From: Tardiphaga sp. 709
GTDB lineage: Bacteria; Pseudomonadota; Alphaproteobacteria; Rhizobiales; Xanthobacteraceae
Length of the DNA stretch: 64,000 bases
Direction: 5' to 3'
NCBI RefSeq assembly: GCF_032401055.1
Contig: NZ_CP135529.1
Location: 3,036,501-3,100,500, forward strand
Below, one piece after another: positions 16,364-25,207 of this stretch. The translations under genes were made by a program, and so were the position numbers. The notes below the pieces were generated by a model. That model was not told the DNA's origin, searched no databases, and saw only the letters and a program-made list of their open reading frames with translations. How positions within the stretch are numbered: position 1 is the stretch's first letter; each line of letters opens with the position of its first letter.

Positions 16364-17962
16364 ATGAACATGCAAGGACAGATCGCGCCGGACGCCTCAA
16401 CGCCGGCCACCCGCCATGAAGTGCTCTACGGCGAACGCGTCGTCACCTGTTTCTCCGATCGCCCGCCGACCCTCGACGCCATGCTGCGCGCCGCAGTCGC
16501 GCGGAAGCCTGATGGCGTTGCGCTGGTGCTCGGCGAAAAACGCGTCACCTATGCCGAGCTCGACCGCGTCGCGGAGAATATCGCCCGCAATCTGATCGCC
16601 TCCGGCTTCGAAAGGGGCGAACGCATCGCGATACTGCTCGGCAACTGCCTGGAATTCATCTTCTGCGCGCTCGGCGCCGTCCGCGCCGGCATGATCGTCG
16701 TCCCGCTCAATACGCGGCAGCGCGCACCCGAGATCGACTATGTGCTGCAGCAGTGCGGGGCTTCAGCGCTCGTCTACGACGCCGACTGCGAAGCCAACCT
16801 GCCCGCACCACGTGCGGACTTGCGCAATCGGTGGATGGTCGGCAGCGGCCGTGCGCCATCCTTTGCGGAATTGATGAAGGATGCGCCGGTCGCTGCTCTG
16901 CCTGAGCTGACTCAGGAGGACACCGCTTTTCTGCTCTATACGTCAGGCACCACTGGCAACCCGAAAGGCGCGATGCTTACCCATGCCAGCATCATCCATT
17001 CGCTGCTGAACTTCCAGCACGGCTATGGCCTGCATGAAGGTGACGTCACCATGCTGGCGGTGCCCGCATCGCATGTCACCGGCCTCGTGGCATTGATTCT
17101 CGCGACCATCAATGTCGCCGGCACCACTGTGATCCTGCCAGCCTTCAAGGCGCCGGAATTTCTCGCCGTCGCGGCGCGCGAGCGCATGACCTACACGCTG
17201 ATGGTGCCCGCAATGTATAATCTCTGCCTGCTGCAGCCGGACTTCGATCGTCACGATCTGTCCTCATGGCGCATCGCCGGCTTCGGCGGCGCGCCGATGC
17301 CCGAAGCGACCATCACGCGCCTCGCCGAGGTGCTGCCGAAGCTCAATCTCTGTAATGCCTATGGTTCGACTGAGACTTCATCACCCGCGACGATGTTTCC
17401 GCCCGGCTCGCCCGTCAGCAAGGTCAATTCGGTCGGACGGCCCGTGACGGGCGCACATATCGTCGTCGCCGATGATGACGGCCGGGAAGTGCCGGCCGGC
17501 CAGGACGGCGAATTGCTGATTGCCGGCGCGATGGTCGTGCCGGGCTATTGGGACAATCCGGATGCGACTCGCACCGGATTCGTCGGCGGCTACTGGCGCT
17601 CCGGCGATATCGGCCGCATGGATGCGGATGGCTATGTCTATGTGGTCGACCGCAAGAAGGACATGATCAATCGCGCCGGCTTCAAGATCTACTGCACCGA
17701 GGTCGAAAACGTGATGTCACATCATCCCGCCATCGTCGAAAGCGCAGTGGTGGGCAAGCCCGATCCGGTGCTCGGCGAACGCGTACACGCCTTCGCCTAC
17801 TGCCCCGATGGCGGCAACGAGACCGACATCCGCAAATACTGTGCGGAGCGGCTGTCCGATTACAAGGTGCCGGACACCATCACCTTCCTGAAGGAGCCGC
17901 TGCCGCGCAACGCCAACGGCAAGATCCTCAAGACCGAGCTACGCAAGATGATGGCGAGCTGA
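16364..17962 (+). CDS. Class I adenylate-forming enzyme (acyl-CoA synthetase)
   Basis: A 532-residue ligase that activates a carboxylic acid as the adenylate and transfers it to CoA. Motifs in order: P-loop Y-T-S-G-T-T-G-N-P-K-G-A-M-L-T-H near 190, Y-G-S-T-E-T-S-S-P near 335, G-D-I-G-R-M-D-A-D-G near 420, D-R-K-K-D-M-I-N-R-A-G-F-K-I near 435, and the catalytic lysine in N-G-K-I-L-K-T-E near 525. The start at 16364 is chosen because the upstream part of the frame has no ribosome site or family similarity. It stands alone. The acid substrate is not evident; medium- or long-chain fatty or aromatic acids are possible. Confidence 0.93.
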   Translation: MNMQGQIAPDASTPATRHEVLYGERVVTCFSDRPPTLDAMLRAAVARKPDGVALVLGEKRVTYAELDRVAENIARNLIASGFERGERIAILLGNCLEFIFCALGAVRAGMIVVPLNTRQRAPEIDYVLQQCGASALVYDADCEANLPAPRADLRNRWMVGSGRAPSFAELMKDAPVAALPELTQEDTAFLLYTSGTTGNPKGAMLTHASIIHSLLNFQHGYGLHEGDVTMLAVPASHVTGLVALILATINVAGTTVILPAFKAPEFLAVAARERMTYTLMVPAMYNLCLLQPDFDRHDLSSWRIAGFGGAPMPEATITRLAEVLPKLNLCNAYGSTETSSPATMFPPGSPVSKVNSVGRPVTGAHIVVADDDGREVPAGQDGELLIAGAMVVPGYWDNPDATRTGFVGGYWRSGDIGRMDADGYVYVVDRKKDMINRAGFKIYCTEVENVMSHHPAIVESAVVGKPDPVLGERVHAFAYCPDGGNETDIRKYCAERLSDYKVPDTITFLKEPLPRNANGKILKTELRKMMAS

Positions 17963-19552
17963 TCACCAAGCGGCGACAGCACCATCCGAGCGCGGGTCCG
18001 TCGCGCCTTCGAGCACGCCGTTGGCGTGCAGCACGATGGCGCCGGCATGGCCCATGGTGCCGGTATAGCTGCCGAGCACCTCGACCACGTGACCGGCATC
18101 CCGAAGCTGCTGGATCAATGCGGGATCGAAGCGATCCTCGACCTTCAGCGTGACGCTCTCGTCACCCCAGGTCTTGCCGAGCAGCCAGCGCGGCGCGGTC
18201 ACCGCCTGCTGCAGCGGCATGCCGAACATGCCGTAGCGCGAGAACACCGCCGACTGCGTCTGTGGCTGCCCCTCGCCGCCCATGTTTCCGTAGACCATAC
18301 GACGGCCGTCATCGAAGATCGCCATCGCGGGATTGAGCGTGTGGAACGGCTTGCGGCCCGGCTTCAGCGCATTCCAGCCACTCTCGGCAAGCCGGAACGA
18401 GGCGCCGCGATTCTGCCAGCAGATGCCGGTTTCCGGCAGCACGACGCCGGATCCGAACTCGAAATAGACCGACTGGATGAAGGACACCGAACGGCCATGT
18501 CCGTCGATAACGCCGAGCCAGATGGTATCGCCGGGCTTGCGCACATGCGGCCATGGCAGCGCAATCTTGCGATCGATATGGCGCGCCAGTTCATCGAGCT
18601 TGGCATCGTCGAGGAATGACGCCGGATCCACCGTCATGTGATCGGGATCGCCGACATGCTCGTCGCGGACGATGAAGGCCTGCTTGGTGGCCTCGATCAG
18701 ACCGTGAATGTGATCGAAACCTTCGGCCTGGGTGACGCCGAGCCGATCGAACATCGCGAGGATCATCAGCGACGACAGACCCTGCGTCGGCGGCGCCATG
18801 TTGAACAGCTGCGCGCCGCGCACGGTGGTCGACAGCGGCGGACGCTCGCTCGCCTGATGGTTCTGCAGATCGGCAGCGGTGACTAGCGACCCCACCTTGG
18901 CAAGATCAGCCGCGATCGCATCGGCAAGTTTGCCCTTGTAGAAATTCTCGAAGCCCTCGGCGACCAGACGCTTCAGCGTCGCGCCGAGCGCCGGCAGCTT
19001 CATCACATCGCCTTCGGCCGGCGCCTGCCCGTTCGGCGTGAAAGTCCCAGCGAAATTCGGCTGGTCCTTCAGCTCCGCGAATTTCTCAGACGTCAGTTCG
19101 GATTGGCTGCGCGTAACAACGATGCCATTTTCGGCATAATAGATCGCACTTTCCAGCAGCCGCTCGCGCGCCATCGGCTTCTGCCAATGCTGCGAAACAT
19201 CCAGCGCCTTCTGCCAGCCGGACACCGTGCCGGCGACGGTATTGGCCGCAAGCGGGCCGCGGAACGGGATGGTCGCAGCGCCCTTCGCCGCATAGTAAGC
19301 GAGATCGACGGCAGCGCCGGCGCGGCCGCAGGCATCCACCGTGATCGGCGCCTTGCCGGGCTCGGCGATCAACCAGAAGCCATCGCCGCCGATGCCGGTC
19401 ATATGCGGATAGACCACCGCCAGCGCTGCTGCCGTGGCAATCGCCGCTTCCACAGCGGTCCCGCCATCCTTGAGCACGTCGAGACCGGCCTGCGACGCCA
19501 GGTGATGCGGCGAGGTCACCATGCCCCGTCGCGCGCGCGGTGTTTCAAGCAT
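17963..19552 (-). CDS. Gamma-glutamyltransferase family hydrolase
   Basis: A 529-residue Ntn-hydrolase-type protein. GGAG seven bases upstream supports the ATG at 19552. The family core A-S-Q-A-G-L-D-V-L-K-D-G-G-T-A-V-E-A-A-I-A-T-A-A-A-L is present, and the nucleophile threonine that starts the small subunit is probably in G-D-T-I-W-L-G-V-I-D near residue 343, where classical GGTs have T-T-H-x-S. No signal peptide is seen, so it is likely cytoplasmic, unlike classical periplasmic GGT. This D-T-x-W variant also occurs in amide hydrolases such as oxamate amidohydrolase HpxW. It follows a cytosine-deaminase-like gene on the same strand, 68 bases away, suggesting a nitrogen-scavenging pair. Confidence 0.88.
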   Translation of the reverse strand: MLETPRARRGMVTSPHHLASQAGLDVLKDGGTAVEAAIATAAALAVVYPHMTGIGGDGFWLIAEPGKAPITVDACGRAGAAVDLAYYAAKGAATIPFRGPLAANTVAGTVSGWQKALDVSQHWQKPMARERLLESAIYYAENGIVVTRSQSELTSEKFAELKDQPNFAGTFTPNGQAPAEGDVMKLPALGATLKRLVAEGFENFYKGKLADAIAADLAKVGSLVTAADLQNHQASERPPLSTTVRGAQLFNMAPPTQGLSSLMILAMFDRLGVTQAEGFDHIHGLIEATKQAFIVRDEHVGDPDHMTVDPASFLDDAKLDELARHIDRKIALPWPHVRKPGDTIWLGVIDGHGRSVSFIQSVYFEFGSGVVLPETGICWQNRGASFRLAESGWNALKPGRKPFHTLNPAMAIFDDGRRMVYGNMGGEGQPQTQSAVFSRYGMFGMPLQQAVTAPRWLLGKTWGDESVTLKVEDRFDPALIQQLRDAGHVVEVLGSYTGTMGHAGAIVLHANGVLEGATDPRSDGAVAAW

Positions 19553-19620
19553 TCGTCGTCTCCAGAATTCGTGGCATGCCAGCTTTGTTTGGCGCAGTCG
19601 TAACGCGTCCAGCCGATGAT

Positions 19621-20832
19621 TCAAGCCTTTCGGGCGACGATCTCGCCGTCTCGCGCAACCAGCCGGCCGTTCTTGTAGACCGCGCGGCGCTTCGGCAGAT
19701 CGACCACGGCCTGCGGCACATGCGGTGCATCGATGGCGACGAAGTCGGCCTTGGCGCCGACGCGGAGGCCGTGATCGTCCAGCCGCAACGCCTTGGCGCC
19801 ACCAACGGTGACGATGTCGAAGGCCAGCGTCAGGTCTTCATCGGTATTGAAGCCCGAGCGGTAGCCGATCATCATCGCGCGGCCGAGCATGTCGCCATCG
19901 CCATAAGGCCACCAGCTGTCGCGGATGTTGTCGCAGCCACCGAACACGGTGACGCCCGCCTTACGCAGCAGTTTCACAGGTGGAAATGGCCGTGCCCCGG
20001 GCGCATTGGTCATGATGGCCACGCCGCTGGCGGCAAGTATATCGGCCGTTCGCTGCACCACATCGGCTGCGACATCGCCGAGCGAATAGGCATGACTGAT
20101 AGCGACATGGCCCTGCATGCCCAGCGCCTGCGTGCGCGCGCAGATCTGCTCTATCTCGAAAATGCCGAGCATCGAGGGATCGTGCAGATGGATGTCGACA
20201 TCGACGCCGCGTCGCTCGGCGATACCGAACACCACGTCGAGATGCTTCTCGACATCGCGATCGAATCCGCCGGGGTCGAGGCCGCCGATCACGTTCGCGC
20301 CAAGATCGAAGGCGGCGTCGAGCAGGTCCGGCGTGCCCGGACTGCGCAAGATGCCGCTTTGCGGGAAGGCGACAAGCTGGATGTCGATGAGGTCGCGATA
20401 CGCCTCGCGAACCGCGAGGATGTTCTCAAGCGATTTAAGGCCCACCGAACTGTCCACCATCACATGGCTGCGCATCCGCGTGCTGCCGTGGCCGAGGCAA
20501 AGTTCAAGCTGGCTCTGCGCGCGCTCGGCCATCGGCGCGGCCTTGGCCATGTTGTCGGCCTGGATAGCGACGCGCTCCTGCACGTTGAAGCCGTTCGAAT
20601 AGGGCACATGCGGCCGCCAGACGTCGCCGTAGAAACTGGTGTCGAGATGAACGTGACCTTCGACGAAGGAAGGGATCACGAGCGTCCCGCCGAGATCGAC
20701 GATCTCTGCGGTTGTCGGTGCTGGATCGCTGCCGGATGTGATCCCGGTGATCAGACCGCCACTGACGGCAATCGTGTTGAGGCTGCCATCCGCGAATTTC
20801 GCCTGCGTAAAAATTTTGTCGATGTCGCTCAC
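19621..20832 (-). CDS. Amidohydrolase family protein, cytosine deaminase (CodA)-like
   Basis: A 403-residue metal-dependent hydrolase. Metal ligands are visible as E-G-H-V-H-L-D (His60, His62), D-I-H-L-H-D and I-S-H-A-Y in the middle, and the catalytic Asp in G-G-C-D-N-I-R-D-S-W-W-P, which is close to the CodA motif. Cytosine deaminases make uracil and ammonia, but this branch also includes N-acyl and triazine hydrolases, so the substrate is open. Upstream on the same strand of the GGT-family gene, probably one operon. Confidence 0.9.
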   Translation of the reverse strand: MSDIDKIFTQAKFADGSLNTIAVSGGLITGITSGSDPAPTTAEIVDLGGTLVIPSFVEGHVHLDTSFYGDVWRPHVPYSNGFNVQERVAIQADNMAKAAPMAERAQSQLELCLGHGSTRMRSHVMVDSSVGLKSLENILAVREAYRDLIDIQLVAFPQSGILRSPGTPDLLDAAFDLGANVIGGLDPGGFDRDVEKHLDVVFGIAERRGVDVDIHLHDPSMLGIFEIEQICARTQALGMQGHVAISHAYSLGDVAADVVQRTADILAASGVAIMTNAPGARPFPPVKLLRKAGVTVFGGCDNIRDSWWPYGDGDMLGRAMMIGYRSGFNTDEDLTLAFDIVTVGGAKALRLDDHGLRVGAKADFVAIDAPHVPQAVVDLPKRRAVYKNGRLVARDGEIVARKA

Positions 20833-20925
20833 GCCAACCTCTCGGACTGATCTGCTGCCGCGAGGTTACAGGAGGACGACACAGCATGCATCCGCATGCC
20901 GGCCACTGCATGGCCGACGCGCGGA

Positions 20926-21411
20926 TCAGTTTTCGCGCGCAGCCTTGATCAGGTTGTCACGCAGCGTGGCGACGCCCTGCTGCATCTTCTTGAATTCGTC
21001 GGGCTCGAGACCGGATGCCTTGACGAGATTCATGGTCAGGCCCTTCTCGCGCAGCCGCCGGCCTTCGTCGGTCAGGCTGATCACCACCTGCCGCTCGTCC
21101 CCGGGATCGCGCTGCCGGCGCAGATAGCCCATCGCTTCAAGCTTCTTCAGGATCGGCGTCAGCGTATTGGACTCCAGAAACAGCTTTTCGCCGAGGCTGC
21201 CCACGGTCTGCCCGTCCTCCTCCCACAGCGCGACGATGGCGATGTACTGGGTATAGGTCAGGCCGAGCTTTTCGAGGATCGGCTTGTAGGCCCGGCCATA
21301 GGCCAGATTGGCTGAATAGATCGAAAAACAGAGGAAATCAGACAGTTTCGGCCCGGCCTGCGCGGAATCGGCGGAGCTTTGTTCAATCGATTTGGGCTTG
21401 GTGGATGGCAT
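20926..21411 (-). CDS. ohrR: Organic hydroperoxide sensor OhrR (MarR family)
   Basis: A 161-residue winged-helix repressor. The redox-sensing cysteine is Cys28 in L-C-F-S-I-Y-S-A-N, matching the single reactive Cys of Bacillus OhrR (L-C-F-x-x-Y). It is the only cysteine in the protein, so it works as a one-Cys type. The core T-Y-T-Q-Y-I-A-I-V-A-L-W-E and R-D-P-G-D-E-R-Q-V wing are typical. It is divergent from ohr, which it should repress until organic peroxide oxidises Cys28. The first 20 residues are a polar extension. Confidence 0.93.
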   Translation of the reverse strand: MPSTKPKSIEQSSADSAQAGPKLSDFLCFSIYSANLAYGRAYKPILEKLGLTYTQYIAIVALWEEDGQTVGSLGEKLFLESNTLTPILKKLEAMGYLRRQRDPGDERQVVISLTDEGRRLREKGLTMNLVKASGLEPDEFKKMQQGVATLRDNLIKAAREN

Positions 21412-21460
21412 GTTTGCACTCCGTCAGGGACACGAGAACGTGACCTCTCGGACCCATATA

Positions 21461-21534
21461 TATCGGATGCGATTAAATCGGAAGAGTTGACAAGAGCGTC
21501 CACGCGGCTATTTATATCGTATTCGATTACATCG
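21461..21534. promoter_or_regulatory. ohr promoter and two OhrR-type operator repeats
   Basis: Two similar 20-base sites, TATCGGATGCGATTAAATCG (21461-21480) and TATCGTATTCGATTACATCG (21515-21534), lie 54 bases apart in the ohrR-ohr gap. A TTGACA box (21487-21492) with TATTTA/TTTATA about 16-18 bases later makes a good sigma-70 promoter for ohr, and the second site covers its -10 end. The first is placed to control ohrR. Binding is inferred. Confidence 0.7.
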
Positions 21535-21560
21535 TGTGCGATACAAAAGGAGAGACGATC

Positions 21561-21983
21561 ATGACCTCGACCACCATCGAAAAGGTTCTCTACACCGCCC
21601 AGACCCACACCACCGGTGGCCGCGATGGCGCCTCGCGAAGCTCCGACGGCCGGCTGGACGTCAAGCTGTCGCCTCCCGGCTCGGCTGGGGCCGGCACCAA
21701 TCCCGAGCAGATGTTCGCGGCCGGCTGGTCAGCCTGTTTCATCGGCGCCATGGGGCGCGCCGCCAGCAATCTGAAGGTCAAGCTGCCGGCCGACGTCGCC
21801 GTCGACACCGAAGTCGATCTCGGCACCACCGGCGGTGACTTCTTCCTGCAGGCTCGCCTCAATATCAGCCTGCCCGGCCTCGCGCCGGACGTCGCGCGCC
21901 AGGTGGTCGATGCCGCGCATCAGATCTGCCCCTACTCCAAGGCAACGCGCGGCAACATCAATGTGGCGATCAACCTGATCTGA
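21561..21983 (+). CDS. ohr: Organic hydroperoxide resistance protein Ohr
   Basis: A 140-residue thiol peroxidase that reduces organic and fatty-acid hydroperoxides. Both catalytic cysteines are present: Cys59 in G-W-S-A-C-F and Cys123 in Q-I-C-P-Y-S-K-A-T-R-G-N. The ATG at 21561 follows AAAGGAGAG; the open frame to 21534 lies within the operator. It is divergent from ohrR. The following gene, a thioredoxin-fused membrane protein, may help supply reducing power. Confidence 0.96.
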   Translation: MTSTTIEKVLYTAQTHTTGGRDGASRSSDGRLDVKLSPPGSAGAGTNPEQMFAAGWSACFIGAMGRAASNLKVKLPADVAVDTEVDLGTTGGDFFLQARLNISLPGLAPDVARQVVDAAHQICPYSKATRGNINVAINLI

Positions 21984-21996
21984 CCCTCACCTTCTT

Positions 21997-22021
21997 CCGC
22001 GGACCGTCAACCGGTCCGCGG
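21997..22021. terminator. Hairpin after ohr
   Basis: A perfect 10-bp stem, CCGCGGACCG (21997-22006) with CGGTCCGCGG (22012-22021), starts 13 bases after the ohr stop. No T run follows on the plus strand, so it may terminate weakly and allow read-through into the next gene. Confidence 0.5.
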
Positions 22022-22079
22022 ATCGCGGCGCTCCCCCGAACGGTCGCCGGCTTCACTCACGCGTTTTCTGGAGATCACC

Positions 22080-23822
22080 GTGACGCTCTTCATCCTCGCT
22101 TATGCAGCCGGCCTGCTCACCATCGCATCGCCCTGCATCTTCCCGATCCTGCCGATCATTCTCGCCCGCGCCGACGAACCGTTTCGCCGCAGCGGATTGC
22201 CTTTGCTGATCGGCCTCACTTTGACCTTCGCAGTGGCCGCCAGCCTCGCCTCCGTCGCCGGCAACTGGGCGATCGAGGCCAATCGATACGGTAGAACCAT
22301 CGCCCTCATCGCAATGACGCTGTTCGGCCTGGCATTGCTGTTGCCGACTCTCGCCACGCGCCTGATGGCGCCGCTGGTGTTACTCGGCGTGAAGCTGTCC
22401 GGCTGGGCCGGCCAGAATGATGCAAACGCCAACCGCACACCGGTCGCTTCGCTGCTGCTCGGCATCGCGACGGGCCTCGTCTGGGCGCCCTGCGCAGGTC
22501 CGGTGCTGGGCCTGATCCTCACCGGCGCGGCACTGCACGGGCCGGGAATCGATACCGTGTTGCTGTTGCTCGCCTATGGTCTTGGTGCGGCATCGTCACT
22601 CGCCGCCGGCATGCTACTGGGCGGACGTTTGCTCGCCAAAGCGCGCGAGCTGATGCCATGGAGCGACGGCGTGCGTCGCGCGCTGGGTGGCGCAGTGGTG
22701 CTCGGCGCCATCGCGATCTGGGCCGGGCTGGATACGCGCCTGCTGACGCAACTCTCTCTGCCGTCGACGACGGCGTTTGAAAGCAAGCTGATCGACACGC
22801 TGCAGCCCGCACCATCCGCGCAGGCCGGAACGTCCATGGGCAATGCCACGGCTCGTGCGACGCTGTCGGGTCCGCTTGCGTCGATCGCGGGCAGCGGGCA
22901 ATGGCTCAACACGTCACCGCTGAAGACTGAAGACCTGCAGGGCAAGGTCGTGCTGGTAAATTTCTGGACCTATTCCTGCATCAACTGCCTGCGCGTGCTG
23001 CCGCATGTCCGCGCCTGGGCGGAGAAGTATCGCGATCAGGGCCTCGTCGTGATCGGCGTACACACGCCGGAATTCGCCTTCGAGAAAAACGTCAGCAATG
23101 TAAGCACCGCAACAACGAAGCTCGGCGTCGGCTATCCCGTCGCGATCGACAACGACTTCCGGGTCTGGCGCGCCTTCAGCAACAATGCATGGCCCGCCCT
23201 CTATTTCGTCGGTGCCGATGGTCGCATCCATCATCAGGCGATCGGCGAAGGCAATTACGCGACGTCCGAACAGGTGATCCAGCAGCTGCTCGCGGAAGCC
23301 GGCCACAAGCCGACTGTTGAGGCTGCGACGGTCCGTGCGGAAGGCACGCAAGTCGCCGCGGATGAGGAGCAACTTCGTTCTTCGGAGACCTATCTCGGCT
23401 ATGCGCAGGCCAGCGGCTTCACGTCGCCGGGCGGCGCACGCGAAGACGTGCCGAGCCTCTATCGCGGCATCGACATGCTACCACTGAACCGCTGGACGCT
23501 GGGCGGCACATGGACCATCGGCCGCGAATATGCACAGCTCGACGATACGTCAGGTCGCATCGCCTATCGTTTCCACGCCCGCGACCTGCATCTGGTTCTC
23601 GGCCCAACACGGGACGGCAAGCCGGTGCGCTTCCGCGTGACCATCGACGGCGCAGCGCCCGGCGCCAGCCACGGCACCGATACCGATGCCGAGGGATATG
23701 GCACCGTGACGGATGCGAAGCTGTATCAGCTGGTGCGGCAGGCCGGCGACGTCGCCGACCGCACATTCGGAATCGAATTCCTCGATCCGGGCGTGCGGGC
23801 CTATGCCTTCACCTTCGGCTGA
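22080..23822 (+). CDS. DipZ-like protein: CcdA-type membrane domain fused to thioredoxin-like domain
   Basis: A 580-residue fusion. Residues 1-230 carry about six membrane helices with the CcdA/DsbD motifs S-P-C-I-F-P near 17 and W-A-P-C-A-G-P-V-L near 135, whose cysteines carry electrons across the membrane. Residues 275-420 are a TlpA/thioredoxin-like domain with the C-I-N-C active site near 302 (F-W-T-Y-S-C-I-N-C-L-R-V-L-P). The last 140 residues are a beta-rich C-terminal domain of the DipZ type. The GTG start has TGGAG upstream. It should carry reducing equivalents from the cytoplasm to periplasmic thiols. It follows ohr and may be part of the peroxide response. Confidence 0.92.
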   Translation: MTLFILAYAAGLLTIASPCIFPILPIILARADEPFRRSGLPLLIGLTLTFAVAASLASVAGNWAIEANRYGRTIALIAMTLFGLALLLPTLATRLMAPLVLLGVKLSGWAGQNDANANRTPVASLLLGIATGLVWAPCAGPVLGLILTGAALHGPGIDTVLLLLAYGLGAASSLAAGMLLGGRLLAKARELMPWSDGVRRALGGAVVLGAIAIWAGLDTRLLTQLSLPSTTAFESKLIDTLQPAPSAQAGTSMGNATARATLSGPLASIAGSGQWLNTSPLKTEDLQGKVVLVNFWTYSCINCLRVLPHVRAWAEKYRDQGLVVIGVHTPEFAFEKNVSNVSTATTKLGVGYPVAIDNDFRVWRAFSNNAWPALYFVGADGRIHHQAIGEGNYATSEQVIQQLLAEAGHKPTVEAATVRAEGTQVAADEEQLRSSETYLGYAQASGFTSPGGAREDVPSLYRGIDMLPLNRWTLGGTWTIGREYAQLDDTSGRIAYRFHARDLHLVLGPTRDGKPVRFRVTIDGAAPGASHGTDTDAEGYGTVTDAKLYQLVRQAGDVADRTFGIEFLDPGVRAYAFTFG

Positions 23823-23831
23823 TCGCGACGA

Positions 23832-25205
23832 CTATTGATAGGTCGCCACGATATCGGCGACGGCGCGCTCGAGTTGCTGCGCCGTCGCGCATTGGCGCAC
23901 GACATTGCAGAAGGTCGCATAGCGCGGCATTTCGGAATCGCCGAAGCCCCAGCCCATGCGGCCCTCGGGATTGAGCCAGACCAACCGCTTCGAGCGCTCG
24001 CCGATGCGGCGCAGGATGTCGGCGCGCGGATCCAGATTGTTGCTGCGGGCATCGCCAAGAACAATGACCGTGGTCTGCGCCGTGATCGCACTCATGAAAC
24101 CCTTCTCGAAATCGACGAAGGAGCGACCATAGTCGGACGAGCCATAGCCAACCGACGACATGATCTGTTTCATCGCCTCTTCAGGTTTGTTCTTCTCCAG
24201 AACTTCACTGACTTCGATCAGGTTGCCGGAAAAAGCGAAGGAGCGCACATCGGACACAACTTCATGTAGGCTGTGGATCAGTAACAGGAAGAAATCGGAG
24301 ACCTGCGCCACGGAGCCTGAGACGTCGCAAATGGCGACGATCTTCGGCTTGTCGCGATGACGACGCTTCCACGCCGTCATGAAGGGCACGCCGCCCCATG
24401 CGGCATTGCGCCGAATGGTGCGGCGGACGTCGAGATGGCCGCGACGCTGGCGCTTGCGTGGCTTGCTGAAGCGCTCGCGCAGCCGCCGCGCGATCTGCCG
24501 GATCAGAACGCGCATCTGCGCGATCTGTCGCTGTTCCAGCCGCGCCATCGGCGCATTGCGCAGGATTTCATTGCGCAGCGCTTCCTTCTCCTCGCGGCCA
24601 TAGAGCAAGAGCGCCTGCGCGACCATTTCGCTGACGGTCTCGCGCAGGCTGCCGAGCGCCGTTGCAAGCCGTTCTGCATCCGCTGGATTGCGCGTCGTGA
24701 GCGCGTCAATGTCGTCGCGCAGTTGCGCGACCCCGAGCTGCTCGAGCACCCGGCTGGCAAACAGCCCCCGCTGGGTGAAGACACGGATGTCGGTCAGGCC
24801 GGCAGCATTCGATGCGTTTGAAAGCGCCGCGGCAATGGCGGCGCGATCCTGCGCCAGCAGCATCTGCGCGAGCGAACCGAGTTCGGTCGAATCCTGTGCC
24901 GACGGGGTGCCTGCCGCGGCGTCGGTCCCGCTCTCGCTTGTCCCCTCGCCAGTCTCGTCGTCGTCATTTGCCGCCGACGGCGCGTCGAAATCAGGATGGG
25001 TGAAGAACGCATCGAAACAGGCAGCGAGCGCCGCCTTCTCCTCGCCGGACTTCGCCATGGTCAGCAGCAGCGCATCGCGCAGGATGGCGCGATCGGCGGG
25101 ACCCACTTCGGCGGCGGCACGCATCGCATCGATACTTTCGGCAGGCGAAATCCTGACACCGGCGCCGCGCGCCGCTCGAAAGAACCGATGCAGCGTATCG
25201 CGCAT
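23832..25205 (-). CDS. VWA domain protein, CoxE-like
   Basis: A 457-residue protein. The N-terminal 250 residues are alpha-helical with a charged low-complexity part (about 75-100). The C-terminal part is a von Willebrand A domain with the metal site A-I-C-D-V-S-G-S-V near 290. The ending (L-D-P-R-A-D-I-L-R-R-I, V-W-L-N-P-E, M-G-W-G-F-G-D-S-E-M) is typical of CoxE proteins, which in Oligotropha act with the AAA+ protein CoxD in maturation of CO dehydrogenase. The start lies two bases after the MoxR-type gene, so the two are cotranslated. No CO dehydrogenase gene is in the window. Confidence 0.92.
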   Translation of the reverse strand: MRDTLHRFFRAARGAGVRISPAESIDAMRAAAEVGPADRAILRDALLLTMAKSGEEKAALAACFDAFFTHPDFDAPSAANDDDETGEGTSESGTDAAAGTPSAQDSTELGSLAQMLLAQDRAAIAAALSNASNAAGLTDIRVFTQRGLFASRVLEQLGVAQLRDDIDALTTRNPADAERLATALGSLRETVSEMVAQALLLYGREEKEALRNEILRNAPMARLEQRQIAQMRVLIRQIARRLRERFSKPRKRQRRGHLDVRRTIRRNAAWGGVPFMTAWKRRHRDKPKIVAICDVSGSVAQVSDFFLLLIHSLHEVVSDVRSFAFSGNLIEVSEVLEKNKPEEAMKQIMSSVGYGSSDYGRSFVDFEKGFMSAITAQTTVIVLGDARSNNLDPRADILRRIGERSKRLVWLNPEGRMGWGFGDSEMPRYATFCNVVRQCATAQQLERAVADIVATYQ

Positions 25206-25207
25206 GG

